This document shows, in pieces, positions 9,064 through 17,893 of a stretch of DNA of 34,744 nucleotides. Source of the DNA: Candidatus Woesearchaeota archaeon (lineage in GTDB: Archaea; Nanobdellota; Nanobdellia; Woesearchaeales; WJIZ01); NCBI GenBank assembly GCA_018221205.1, contig JAAOYF010000012.1, positions 1 through 34,744 of the forward strand. Direction: 5' to 3'. The notes under the pieces are model-generated. The model saw only the letters and a list, made by a program, of their open reading frames with translations, was not told where the DNA came from and ran no database searches. How positions within the stretch are numbered: the stretch's first letter is position 1; the number at the start of each line of letters is the position of its first letter. The position numbers and the translations under genes were made by a program.

Positions 9064-9978
9064 TCAGTTTAGAAATTTCTTCAGCCTTATGAGATTATGT
9101 CTCAACCATTCTTTATTCTTAAGCTCATGTGAGATGTTTATCATGCTTATCCTGTGCCAAAGTTCATAGAGCTCTTTTCTCTCGGTGTAGTCCTTTGAGA
9201 TGGATCCATGCTTTGTATAGCCGTCAAAGAATACTTTCCGCATCTTAGGATGCTTGGTAAAATCCCATAGCTCCATCTTAGTGAAATCGTTCTCATTATG
9301 GCCTGCGATGGCCCACTCAACATCGATGATCCCGGCTATCTTATCCTTGTCAGCCATGATGTGGGAAGAATGGAAATCCTTATGCACCATGCAAGGCTTG
9401 CTCCTTATCTGAAAAAGATGTTCCTGCTCATTTATGGAGCTCATCACTCTCGGAAGCAATCGCTTCACTTCATGATAATGCTTAATCTTCGCAAGCTTCA
9501 ATTCAATATCATATTCAGCAAAATCTTTCCACCTGTCGAAAGCAGGATTGATGTCCTTGCCGATGATCCAGCCGAACTTCTTGAACTTGATAGAATGGAG
9601 CTTTGCCAGCAGTTCCCCTGCTTTATGATAGATGTCCTCATTCTTGCATGAACGGTAGCACTTCTCCAGCTTTATCCCAGGTATGTGTGACATCAGGGTG
9701 TAGGCGAAAGGAATAATCTCCAGAGAGTCATCTGCTGTATAAATCCGGGGAATAGGGATATCTGTATGAGTAGAGATGGTCTTATAGACAAAAGATTCTT
9801 TCTTTGCCTTCCATGCTTCATTGAATACTCTCAGAATGATGTCCTTGCCCTTGTCAAGCTTGATATCCCACAAGGTGTTGATATGGCTTCCCTTGAATGG
9901 AGTAATACTCCTTATCTTTGTCGGGCCGAAGCAGTCATCGACAACGTTCTGGATATCCTTTCTTGTAATCTTCATCAA
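9064..9978 (-). CDS. Aminoglycoside phosphotransferase/choline kinase-like (APH) family protein
   Basis: 'CMVHKDFHSSHIMADKDKIAGIIDVEWAIAGHNENDF' kinase motif. Confidence 0.8.
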   Translation of the reverse strand: MMKITRKDIQNVVDDCFGPTKIRSITPFKGSHINTLWDIKLDKGKDIILRVFNEAWKAKKESFVYKTISTHTDIPIPRIYTADDSLEIIPFAYTLMSHIPGIKLEKCYRSCKNEDIYHKAGELLAKLHSIKFKKFGWIIGKDINPAFDRWKDFAEYDIELKLAKIKHYHEVKRLLPRVMSSINEQEHLFQIRSKPCMVHKDFHSSHIMADKDKIAGIIDVEWAIAGHNENDFTKMELWDFTKHPKMRKVFFDGYTKHGSISKDYTERKELYELWHRISMINISHELKNKEWLRHNLIRLKKFLN

Positions 9979-10035
9979 AAGGGTATTGGTCGGGCTAGAC
10001 TTTATAATATTAACCCTTAGAAATACTGGCCATTT

Positions 10036-10593
10036 TCAAGTCTTCTGATACGTGCCCATAAGGACAATTTCCTCAATCTTATGCACCTCTACCTGTGCGT
10101 AAAAATCCTGGCTATTGTCAGCATCAAGCCTATCGACATCCAACGCATAGAGCTTGAAGAAATATCTATGAGTGCCGGATGGGGGGCAAGGGCCGCCATA
10201 AGCCCCTCTCTTGAAGGAATTGATGACTTCGGTTCCTGGAATGGAGTTCTCTTTTATCTCCCTGGCTGTTGCAGGAATGTCCTTCACGAGCCAGTGGATC
10301 CACGTTCCCATGGGGGCATCCGGATCGTCCATAATAAGGGCGAAACTTCTTGTAGCTTCAGGAACACCATCCCAGCTCAGCTGAGGATTGATGTCTTCTC
10401 CCTGGCAAGTATACTTGATTGGAATAGTCTCTTCATGTTGGAAAGCAGTCGATGTGAGTCTCATAGCAGCATCACCTTGAATCTCTTTTGCATCAATCTG
10501 AGGACCGACATATTCGCGCTCAGTCATCTGTATACATCCTGCTAAGAAGACAAGAGTGAGAAGTATAATGACTGTCCTCATGAATCGATCCAA
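10036..10593 (-). CDS. PEBP-like (YbhB/YbcL family) lipoprotein
   Basis: Lipobox 'LVFLAGC'; 'EDINPQLSWDGVPEATRSFALIMDDPDAPMGTWIHWLVKDIP' and 'YGGPCPPSGTHRYFFKLYALD'. Confidence 0.9.
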   Translation of the reverse strand: MDRFMRTVIILLTLVFLAGCIQMTEREYVGPQIDAKEIQGDAAMRLTSTAFQHEETIPIKYTCQGEDINPQLSWDGVPEATRSFALIMDDPDAPMGTWIHWLVKDIPATAREIKENSIPGTEVINSFKRGAYGGPCPPSGTHRYFFKLYALDVDRLDADNSQDFYAQVEVHKIEEIVLMGTYQKT

Positions 10594-10658
10594 TAGTGGA
10601 TTGCTTAAAAATTTTTCCCATAGAAAAGCTTTTAAACAATACCCCTCAAGGAAAGAAT

Positions 10659-11006
10659 ATGTTTAAATCCATGCGAAGACTGAAAAAAGAGGAGAAATGG
10701 GTCCTCGGCATAGGTGTCATCTTCACTGTTGTCATCTTCTATCTGATCAACTTTTATTTCACCGGCCAGCAGCTCATCTTCTGGGCAATAGTGGAAGCAG
10801 GCATCATGTGGCTGGTCATCATCTCACTCCTGATCCTGGCCGACAATCATCGCATCTTGAATGATGAGCTCAAAGAGATCCTCAGGGAACATATCAAAGA
10901 AAGCAAGACCCTGAAAGAAATCAGCCACGAAGAACTGCAGGAAATAAAACTTCTTAAGAAGGTCGCCAAGGAAGCAATGAACCTAATGAAAAAGAAGAAG
11001 ACCTGA
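10659..11006 (+). CDS. Small membrane protein with two TM segments and Lys/Glu-rich C-terminus
   Basis: ATG 10659 start (115 aa); two hydrophobic segments. Confidence 0.6.
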   Translation: MFKSMRRLKKEEKWVLGIGVIFTVVIFYLINFYFTGQQLIFWAIVEAGIMWLVIISLLILADNHRILNDELKEILREHIKESKTLKEISHEELQEIKLLKKVAKEAMNLMKKKKT

Positions 11007-11451
11007 CAAAAAGAATCTTTCCTTCTACTTTATGAATAAGATCTGAGCGGACTGTAGTATACTCTAAGATGATATCTCCTTCTACCTTCTTGGGCATGGG
11101 ATTACAGTTGATCGCGACCTTCTGGGTTTTTCGCTGCTCAAGCCGTAAGGGCGGATCAAAGACCTGCTCATACGGACATAAAGCATTGTCCAGCCTTATG
11201 GACCTCAATCTTATCTCAACAGGATTGAGACTGATTAGGGTAAACGAAAGTGCCTTGTCATCGATATAAGGATCACGGCACATGAAATCCATAGGTGGGG
11301 AGCATCTCAATGATCCCAATAATCCGAAACTGAAGACTCCTGTATAGAAGAGAAATGCCATGATGCCGATGAAAAATATCAGCAGCCATCCATAGTTTGA
11401 AAGGTATTCAAAGAAAATCCCTCCTTTTTTATCCACTACCAACCCATCCAT
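10954..11451 (-). CDS. Membrane-anchored hypothetical protein (one N-terminal TM)
   Basis: 165 aa ORF with 'WLLIFFIGIMAFLFYTGVFSFGLLG'; convergent 53-nt overlap with 10659-11006. Confidence 0.65.
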   Translation of the reverse strand: MDGLVVDKKGGIFFEYLSNYGWLLIFFIGIMAFLFYTGVFSFGLLGSLRCSPPMDFMCRDPYIDDKALSFTLISLNPVEIRLRSIRLDNALCPYEQVFDPPLRLEQRKTQKVAINCNPMPKKVEGDIILEYTTVRSDLIHKVEGKILFVRSSSFSLGSLLPWRPS

Positions 11452-11484
11452 ACATGATGAGTCCAGAATTAATTCTATATAAAA

Positions 11485-11769
11485 TTATTCATCTACGGTA
11501 AAGAGCCTTGAATCTTTCACATCAAACATCTTTAATCGGGCGCCTGCATCAAGCCATCCGTGAGCATAGTTAAGGGCAGCGAACGCTGTCACTTTATCGC
11601 CTTTCTCTGCAAAATGATGGGCATCGCTGAGATAACGCTGGATCATATCAAGAAAATCTTCACGCTCCTTTTCCAGGTTTGTTTTGTTGGAAGAGGCCTT
11701 TGCCTTTTCAAGGGCCTCTGTAGTCAGAGAAAAGTAATGTTTGAGCTTCTCTTCGCTTACTGCATTCAT
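11485..11769 (-). CDS. DUF357 family protein
   Basis: 'RYLSDAHHFAEKGDKVTAFAALNYAHGWLDAGARL' pattern of archaeal DUF357. Confidence 0.8.
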   Translation of the reverse strand: MNAVSEEKLKHYFSLTTEALEKAKASSNKTNLEKEREDFLDMIQRYLSDAHHFAEKGDKVTAFAALNYAHGWLDAGARLKMFDVKDSRLFTVDE

Positions 11770-11987
11770 GCTTGTTCCTGCAGCTTATTCCTGGAGACAG
11801 GCATCGGTCTTTTCACTGCTATGGGGATGATGCCCTTCGCAAATTCTATCTTGGCGATCTCCACAGGATTATACCCTATCTTCTTCAGCTCTTCCTCGCT
11901 CACCTTTACCAAAAAAGGTGCGCCCATGCTGATCTGCAGGGCTCGAGAACCGACGACCCTTGCCTGCTCATATTTTGTCATTTTCAT
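11766..11987 (-). CDS. rpoK: DNA-directed RNA polymerase subunit K (omega/RPB6)
   Basis: 'MTKYEQARVVGSRALQISMGAPFLV...PVEIAKIEFAKGIIPIAVKRP'. Confidence 0.92.
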   Translation of the reverse strand: MKMTKYEQARVVGSRALQISMGAPFLVKVSEEELKKIGYNPVEIAKIEFAKGIIPIAVKRPMPVSRNKLQEQA

Positions 11988-11995
11988 GCTATCAC

Positions 11996-12772
11996 CTAGA
12001 GGGCTTTCCGATACTCTTTAGACTTTTCTGATGCAATATCAATCATCTTGGAGACTTCCTCTTCTGTCAATGGATGGTCTCCTCCTTTCTGGAGTGCACA
12101 GATCGTCCCGTCCGCTGTTGTGGTTATGGTCAATCGTGCGTCCATGGCCTTGTCTTCCTCTGTCAAGGGATCGACAATGAAATACTTCCCGAGCTTATAT
12201 ACTGTCACTGCAATGGGTTCTTTGCTCAGCTCGACAGGCTTCTTTCCGGGATTCCTATAGTCAAGTTTTCCGTCGACCATATCCGGGAATTTCGCGTCCT
12301 TCAGTGCTGCTAGAGCTGCTAGAGCTGAGATGTCGAACAGGCCGCCTGCATCATTAATGGTCACAATGTCAATGATGACAATCCACACTTTCTCGCCCTT
12401 TTCAATGCAGAGCTTCTTGAAATCGATGGCTTTGCTCTCTCTCAAACCTCGATCCACCACTCTTGCCAGCTCCACTGCCTTGATGCTCGGTGGACCGGGT
12501 TCATAGTCTGGACTGGAAAGGGGCAATAATTCTGCACCTACCATGATCGTTCCTTTATCCGGAGAATCCGGATAGGGAGTTCCCATCTCCATCTTTACGC
12601 CGACAATGACTTCAGTTTCACCACAGGTTACTTTCGCAGATCCTTCTGCTGTCTTTGATACTCCATACTCCACTATCAATGGCTGTCTGATATCTAAAGC
12701 AGACCTTCCGTCTAATCTCTTTCCATTGTCAAGGAGTTTGATGATATGTGATTTTCCGTTCATCTTATTCAC
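11996..12772 (-). CDS. rrp42: Exosome complex component Rrp42
   Basis: RNase PH-like; 'LDNGKRLDGRSALDIRQPLIVEYGVSKTAEGSAKVTCGETEVIVGVKME'. Confidence 0.93.
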   Translation of the reverse strand: MNKMNGKSHIIKLLDNGKRLDGRSALDIRQPLIVEYGVSKTAEGSAKVTCGETEVIVGVKMEMGTPYPDSPDKGTIMVGAELLPLSSPDYEPGPPSIKAVELARVVDRGLRESKAIDFKKLCIEKGEKVWIVIIDIVTINDAGGLFDISALAALAALKDAKFPDMVDGKLDYRNPGKKPVELSKEPIAVTVYKLGKYFIVDPLTEEDKAMDARLTITTTADGTICALQKGGDHPLTEEEVSKMIDIASEKSKEYRKAL

Positions 12773-13460
12773 TTCCGTATTTCGCTTTCAGTGCTTTCTT
12801 CTGCACTTCGTAGATCTTTATACATGCGTCCTTTGCCATGCTAATGCCTTTGAGGAGCATGTCTTTGCTCACTTCTCCATCCATCTGCAGCAAGGTTATC
12901 TCATTCGTGCGGTTGATCATCGCGACAGGTATATCTGCCACTGGTCCGTCCTCATATGCCTCTTCTGCATAATCCAGATCGACGAGCATCTGGTCGCCAT
13001 TCAGACCTACCGATACTGCGCTGACCAGATCTTTCATGACCAGGCCAGCATCTGCAAGGGCCATGGAGGCAGCGCAGATACCTGCGCATCTCGATCCTGC
13101 CTCTGTCTGAGGCAGCTCGATGAAGACATCCACTACTGAATTCGGATATTCTTCCAGATCAAGAACTGGCAGCAATGACTTCACTGTCACAAAAGAGATC
13201 TCTTTTGACCTTCGGCTCTGGCCGGGCCTTACTCGATCTCCTGCGCCTGAGAAAGGCATCATATTGTAACTGCACCTTAAAATCCCTCTTCCTGGATCCT
13301 GCAGAAATTTCGGATAGAGATTTCTCGGTCCGTACACTGCTGCATATGCCCAGGTATTTCCGATCTTGAAATAAGCGGATCCGTCAGCGTTCTTGATAAC
13401 ACCGACCTTTGCTTCCATCTTTCTGAGATCTTCCGGTTGCCTACCATCATGCCTTTTCAT
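12765..13460 (-). CDS. rrp41: Exosome complex component Rrp41
   Basis: RNase PH fold; 'ADGSAYFKIGNTWAYAAVYGPR', 'ELPQTEAGSRCAGICAASMALADAG', 'NEITLLQMDGEVS'. Confidence 0.93.
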   Translation of the reverse strand: MKRHDGRQPEDLRKMEAKVGVIKNADGSAYFKIGNTWAYAAVYGPRNLYPKFLQDPGRGILRCSYNMMPFSGAGDRVRPGQSRRSKEISFVTVKSLLPVLDLEEYPNSVVDVFIELPQTEAGSRCAGICAASMALADAGLVMKDLVSAVSVGLNGDQMLVDLDYAEEAYEDGPVADIPVAMINRTNEITLLQMDGEVSKDMLLKGISMAKDACIKIYEVQKKALKAKYGSE

Positions 13461-14163
13461 TTTGCACCTCAATCTTCTTCCCTGTCTGTTTCTCGAGGTA
13501 TTCCTTTATGGTGTTCGTCAATCCGGGAATATGGGATTCTCGTTCTATCTTCTTGATCGTTTCGATAGCGATGAATTCATTATTCACATCTCCCTGTATC
13601 CAGACGATACCGTTCTGCCCTACAACAATCCTGCAGCCGGTCGCGTTCTTGATCATGCTCACCATCGAGCCTTTCTTGCCGATTATCCTCGGCACCTTGT
13701 TGGTGTTGACCTTGACTATACGTCCATCAACCAGCTTCTTCAGACCTGGCTCGCGCATACTTACATCGACAAGCTTCTGCGATGTTACGTTGGTTATCTT
13801 ACAGACGACATGATCTTCCAGATTATAATACTCTGTGAGATCAGCACCTCTGCCGATATAATCCGATGTTGCGTCCTTGAGTGACATCATCGCGGAATAG
13901 GCTGAATTGGTCTCTAATCTCCAACCGCTGAATGTGATGTCAATCACCTTGCAGATGATGGTGTCTCCGGTTTTAGGTATATAGACGCCTGAAAGCGGGA
14001 CCACTTTTATTGTCCGTCCATCAATATAGACCACTCCTAATCGTGAAGAATAAATCTCTTCGTTATCTCTGTAGGCTCCAGGTCCTGGAAAATTGTCCAT
14101 GCCCTTCACTAAGAGCTCTCCTGGAACTACAATGTCTTTTGGTTTAACTAATACTTCTGTCAT
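13447..14163 (-). CDS. rrp4: Exosome complex component Rrp4 (S1/KH)
   Basis: 'VVPGELLVKG...GPGAYRDNEEIYSSRLGVV', KH region 'VNTNKVPRIIGKKGSMVSMIKNATGCRIVVGQNGIVWI'. Confidence 0.93.
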   Translation of the reverse strand: MTEVLVKPKDIVVPGELLVKGMDNFPGPGAYRDNEEIYSSRLGVVYIDGRTIKVVPLSGVYIPKTGDTIICKVIDITFSGWRLETNSAYSAMMSLKDATSDYIGRGADLTEYYNLEDHVVCKITNVTSQKLVDVSMREPGLKKLVDGRIVKVNTNKVPRIIGKKGSMVSMIKNATGCRIVVGQNGIVWIQGDVNNEFIAIETIKKIERESHIPGLTNTIKEYLEKQTGKKIEVQNEKA

Positions 14164-14172
14164 TTTAACTCC

Positions 14173-14904
14173 TTATTTCTTTCTTTTTCTTCCGTTCGAT
14201 GCTGCTGTAATCTCATCTTTTGTAAAGACGCTGAAGTCTTTATCTTTAAGAGAGATGTACGCTGCATCGATACGTTCTGCGTTGAAATTATCGCCAAGCA
14301 CCTGTTTCAGCGCTTTCACTGAAATGGCCAATCCTTCGGCCATCGAGATATCATCACGATACTCTTTCTTGAGTATCTCTTCGATCTCTACTTCGCCTTC
14401 TCCGATGACTGTTGCCTTGTATTCAAAGAATATTCCCGTTGGATCAGTCTCATACAGGTGAGGTCTTTCATCAATCCCGCCTATGAGCAATGATACGCCG
14501 AATGGTCTCAAGCCTCCGCTTTGAGTGCAGATCTGCTTCAGATTAGCGATATCCTTGACTATGCTCAATGTATCAATCATCGTATCATAGGTTACCCTGT
14601 GCTGCTGGGCTTTCACTTGTGCCCTTTCTGTCAAGACTCTCGCATCAGACAAGATGCCTGAAGCGGTCGCCATGATATGATTGTCAATCTTAGAGATCTT
14701 CTCCACTGAATCACTTACAATTAAAGGATCGATGAGCCTCTTATCGGTCACGAAGATAACTCCATCCTTGCAGACCACTCCCATAGCAGTCGATCCTTGC
14801 CGTACGGTCTTCTTTGCGTACTCTACCTGTAGGAGTCTTCCGTCAGGAGAAAACATCGTAATTGCCCTGTCGTATCCCATCATCTGATGTTGCATTGGTT
14901 GCAT
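14173..14904 (-). CDS. psmA: Proteasome alpha subunit
   Basis: 'GYDRAITMFSPDGRLLQVEYAKKTVRQGSTAMGV'. Confidence 0.95.
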   Translation of the reverse strand: MQPMQHQMMGYDRAITMFSPDGRLLQVEYAKKTVRQGSTAMGVVCKDGVIFVTDKRLIDPLIVSDSVEKISKIDNHIMATASGILSDARVLTERAQVKAQQHRVTYDTMIDTLSIVKDIANLKQICTQSGGLRPFGVSLLIGGIDERPHLYETDPTGIFFEYKATVIGEGEVEIEEILKKEYRDDISMAEGLAISVKALKQVLGDNFNAERIDAAYISLKDKDFSVFTKDEITAASNGRKRKK

Positions 14905-14908
14905 GATA

Positions 14909-15244
14909 TCACCTTAAAAATTTGTTTTTTGCTTTTTTCAATATGCCGGATATTCCTTTTATATTGAGTATGATTTTCTTTCCTGCTACTGATTTTACGA
15001 GGAGAAGAGCTTTCTTGGTGTCATTAAGCATCTTATTGTTCACTCTCAGCATGCCTTGGTTGTTGCTGAAGGTGTTCTTTATGATATACATATTTGCTCG
15101 TTCCCAGCCGAACTCTCCTAATAATCGTAGACTGGTTTGCTGTATGGCCTTGCTGACCTGTGCAAAAGAAAACTTGTCTTGTGACTGTATTTGGTACACA
15201 ATATACCGTTTTCTTTCCCTTTGACTCGGTCTTAATTTAGCCAT
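14909..15244 (-). CDS. rnp2: Ribonuclease P protein component 2 (Pop5-like)
   Basis: 'RPSQRERKRYIVYQIQSQDKFSF...GEFGWERANMYIIKN' located directly upstream of psmA. Confidence 0.82.
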   Translation of the reverse strand: MAKLRPSQRERKRYIVYQIQSQDKFSFAQVSKAIQQTSLRLLGEFGWERANMYIIKNTFSNNQGMLRVNNKMLNDTKKALLLVKSVAGKKIILNIKGISGILKKAKNKFLR

Positions 15245-15306
15245 GAGAAAAAAGCTCCCTTTCTCTCTGTGTTGAGAGATTAGATAAGGCTATATAAAGG
15301 TTACTA

Positions 15307-16863
15307 TTAGCCGCATCTGATGGCGCGTTCATAAGGCCTTCCGCCTTCTTTCCGGCCTTTGCGATAGTTTTCTACGGCTATCTTGATGAGTTTCTTTCCT
15401 GTAGGGGTAGGATATTGCCTATTGATGCAAGCCGTACAGAGATCTCTTTTCGGAAGGCCAATCGCCTTTATGAGTCCTGGAATGGACTGATAGATCACCG
15501 TGTCTGCCCTAAGATATCTTGCCATCTTTTTTGCAGCTTTCTCCGGCATACTTTCTGCAGGCTCTTTCATGAATCTTGGGGCGAACAGCTCTGTCACGGT
15601 CGACATATCAATGCCATAGAAGCACGGACCGATGATAGGCGGACAGCTCACCCTGACGTGGACTTCTGCTGCACCTGCATCTTTCAAGGCCCCGACAATC
15701 TGCTCTGTGGTTGCTCCTCGGACTATGCTGTCATCTACCAAGAATATCTTCTTTCCTCTGATGACTTCCTTCACTAAGGTATATTTATTTGCGATCTTGT
15801 CCTTTCTTGATGTGCCCTCTATAAAAGTCCTGCCGACATATCTGTTTCTGATCAGGCCTTCTTTCACTGGAACTCCTAATTCATAGGCGAATGCGTCTCC
15901 GGCTGCTTTTGCGCTATCGGGGACGGGAATGACGATATGGTCTTTTGTTACCTGCTGGGTCTCCAATCTTGCGAGCTCTTTTCCTAATCTGACCCTTGTC
16001 ACGTAGACTGATCTGCCGTCCAAAACAGATGAGACATTCGCGAAATAGACCCATTCGAACATGCAATGCGCTTTTCTTGTAGAGGGGGCATATCTTTTTA
16101 TCGAGATATTGCCATTGTCGATCTGGATCATCTTTCCAGGCTCAAGATTCTTGAATCTCTCAAAGCCGCAGTTCTGGAGAGCATTGGATTCTGACGCTAC
16201 CAAGACATTTCCATCTTTTATGGCGTAGCTCAATGGCCTGAATCCTAAAGGATCCCTCACTGCAGCGATATCTCCCAAAGCATTGATGAAGGTGATATTG
16301 TAGCTTCCTTCAAATTTTTTTGAAAGATTGTTAAAGACTGCCCGTAGATTTGGCTTTTTGTTTCCGACCAAAGCTCTTGCCAGATAGTGCATGAGCATCT
16401 CTGTATCGTTCTCTAAGGTAAAATGATATTCTTTCTTCTTCTCTAATGCCTCCCTCAATGGATAATAATTGACTAAGTTGCCATTGAAACCAAAGGAGAA
16501 CCATTTCCATAGACGGCCATGATGCCTCTCAAACGGCTGGGCAAACATCCTTTCGCTCCTTCCGAATGTTGCATATCTCACATGTCCGATGCCTTTATTT
16601 CCTGAGAATTTCTTGAAGATATCCAGGCTTTTTTCGAGCTTGCTCGTCCGAAAGACCTCATTCACTGTCCCGATATCCCGGTGAGTGTGAAGAATCTGCC
16701 TTCTTTCCTGGTTATAGGTCGTGATGCCTGCGCTCAATTGGCCGCGATTCTGCAAGTTCAGAAGAATCTTATAGAGATAGAACAAGGCCTTATTTGAAGA
16801 ATCCTTATTCGGCTTGAGGTAGACTGCCGCTACCCCACACTCGTCGTGGACTTCGCCTGACAT
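15307..16863 (-). CDS. purF: Amidophosphoribosyltransferase
   Basis: N-terminal 'DECGVAAVY' Ntn Cys; PRPP loop 'KIFLVDDSIVRGATT'. Confidence 0.95.
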   Translation of the reverse strand: MSGEVHDECGVAAVYLKPNKDSSNKALFYLYKILLNLQNRGQLSAGITTYNQERRQILHTHRDIGTVNEVFRTSKLEKSLDIFKKFSGNKGIGHVRYATFGRSERMFAQPFERHHGRLWKWFSFGFNGNLVNYYPLREALEKKKEYHFTLENDTEMLMHYLARALVGNKKPNLRAVFNNLSKKFEGSYNITFINALGDIAAVRDPLGFRPLSYAIKDGNVLVASESNALQNCGFERFKNLEPGKMIQIDNGNISIKRYAPSTRKAHCMFEWVYFANVSSVLDGRSVYVTRVRLGKELARLETQQVTKDHIVIPVPDSAKAAGDAFAYELGVPVKEGLIRNRYVGRTFIEGTSRKDKIANKYTLVKEVIRGKKIFLVDDSIVRGATTEQIVGALKDAGAAEVHVRVSCPPIIGPCFYGIDMSTVTELFAPRFMKEPAESMPEKAAKKMARYLRADTVIYQSIPGLIKAIGLPKRDLCTACINRQYPTPTGKKLIKIAVENYRKGRKEGGRPYERAIRCG

Positions 16864-16979
16864 CTGATAAAATTTAATGGAGATTGGTTTTTAAATCTTT
16901 GCTTTGAAATGATTTATAGAAACTTGAGAATTATAAACTCCCTGGATTTCTTATATAATCATCATCCTAATAGTTTAAA

Positions 16980-17558
16980 TTGAGTAAACGATTCTTCTTT
17001 GGAATGGATCCTTATACCTTACCTAGAAATTCCTTAGATCGTGCCCGTGTATTGGCAAGTGAACTCAAACCTGGAAATGCCATACTTGTGCATCAGGGTG
17101 ATAATTTTACTGGAAGGAATGATCTTCTTATTTTCCAAGGATATGATATCCCTTCTGAGGTTTCTACTAGGGGTAAAGAACTTACGATTTATGGCTCTCC
17201 TCATTTTGTTCTGGAATTTGATGACCAAGGAAGGACCAACCCCCGAAAGGGAAGAGACTATATTAACATCAAAGATGATAGATTGGCCTATGTTGTGACG
17301 GGCAGTGTAATACCTCATGCAGTAAGGAGGATCGGAGAAACGAGAGAAGGTCCTATCGCTGGCCCTGGCCAATATGAAGAAATGCTTGAGGATGTGGCAT
17401 CATTTCAGGGAAGAGGTAGAATTCCGCGAGAATTCGTCGATGCTGTTGTCCGTTTCCATACTGGTATTGCGACGATGAAAACAACTATGATTGGCCATAC
17501 GCTTTCTCAATACCCCTTACCAAGGAAAACCTTAATAAATCTGTTCGAAATGGCTTAG
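16980..17558 (+). CDS. Hypothetical protein (192 aa; TTG start, or ATG at 17004)
   Basis: Complete ORF with TATA-like 'cttatataat' upstream; no recognised family. Confidence 0.5.
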   Translation: MSKRFFFGMDPYTLPRNSLDRARVLASELKPGNAILVHQGDNFTGRNDLLIFQGYDIPSEVSTRGKELTIYGSPHFVLEFDDQGRTNPRKGRDYINIKDDRLAYVVTGSVIPHAVRRIGETREGPIAGPGQYEEMLEDVASFQGRGRIPREFVDAVVRFHTGIATMKTTMIGHTLSQYPLPRKTLINLFEMA

Positions 17559-17587
17559 GATATGCTGACGTCGCATAACCTGGTATG

Positions 17588-17643
17588 CTCAAAAACGCTT
17601 CGATGTGTTTTTGGCACGCCAAAAAGCTTTGCTTTTTCGGCGT
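17588..17643 (+). repeat. Double-hairpin insertion in the D-arm region of the outer tRNA-Ser
   Basis: CAAAAACGC-TTCGAT-GTGTTTTTG (17590-17613) and ACGCCAAAAAGC-ttt-GCTTTTTcGGCGT (17616-17643); TGC direct repeat at 17586-17588 and 17644-17646. Confidence 0.65.
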
Positions 17644-17681
17644 TGCGGTGGCCTTGAGAGCCACTTTCCGCAAGGATACTG

Positions 17682-17802
17682 ATGAGAATTTCCCTTGATG
17701 CCGTCGTGGCACAATCTGGTACTGCGGTGGCCTTGAGAGCCACTTTCCGCAAGGATATCTCGGTTCAAATCCGAGCGACGGCGTAATGAGGGAAATTCTC
17801 AT
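17682..17802. repeat. 14-bp perfect inverted repeat flanking the nested tRNA-Ser
   Basis: ATGAGAATTTCCCT (17682-17695) / AGGGAAATTCTCAT (17789-17802). Confidence 0.85.
17700..17783 (+). tRNA. tRNA-Ser(UGA), intact, nested inside the outer tRNA-Ser
   Basis: GCCGTCG/CGACGGC acceptor, D-arm GCA/TGC, GTGGC-CTTGAGA-GCCAC anticodon arm (TGA), class II variable arm TCC-GCAA-GGA, T-arm CTCGG-TTCAAAT-CCGAG, discriminator G. Confidence 0.95.
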
Positions 17803-17810
17803 TGCACAAT

Positions 17811-17825
17811 AAGACCTATGGTCTT
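17811..17825 (+). repeat. Triloop hairpin AAGACC-tat-GGTCTT
   Basis: Perfect 6-bp stem, extendable outward by ATAA/TTAT-type pairing. Confidence 0.7.
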
Positions 17826-17842
17826 ATTTGTATCCCGGTTCA

Positions 17843-17893
17843 TCCTCAAAAATCGTAGATTTTTGGGAACTCGGGGAGCTTTGCTCTCAGAGT
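17843..17893 (+). repeat. Double-hairpin insertion in the T-loop of the outer tRNA-Ser
   Basis: AAAAATC-gta-GATTTTT (17848-17864; extended by TCC/GGGA) and GAGC-ttt-GCTC (17876-17886) within ACTC/GAGT; lies between TTCA and AAT of a T-loop. Confidence 0.65.

Noticed and set aside
10954-11006. Convergent 53-nt overlap of two small membrane protein genes as a functional antisense pair
   Set aside because: Short convergent overlaps are common in compact archaeal genomes; no extra evidence.
17485-17802. Minus-strand ORFs 17485-17802 and 17555-17752 across the tRNA-Ser locus
   Set aside because: They are antisense to well-supported tRNA structure and their repeated peptide content reflects the 35-nt tRNA duplication.
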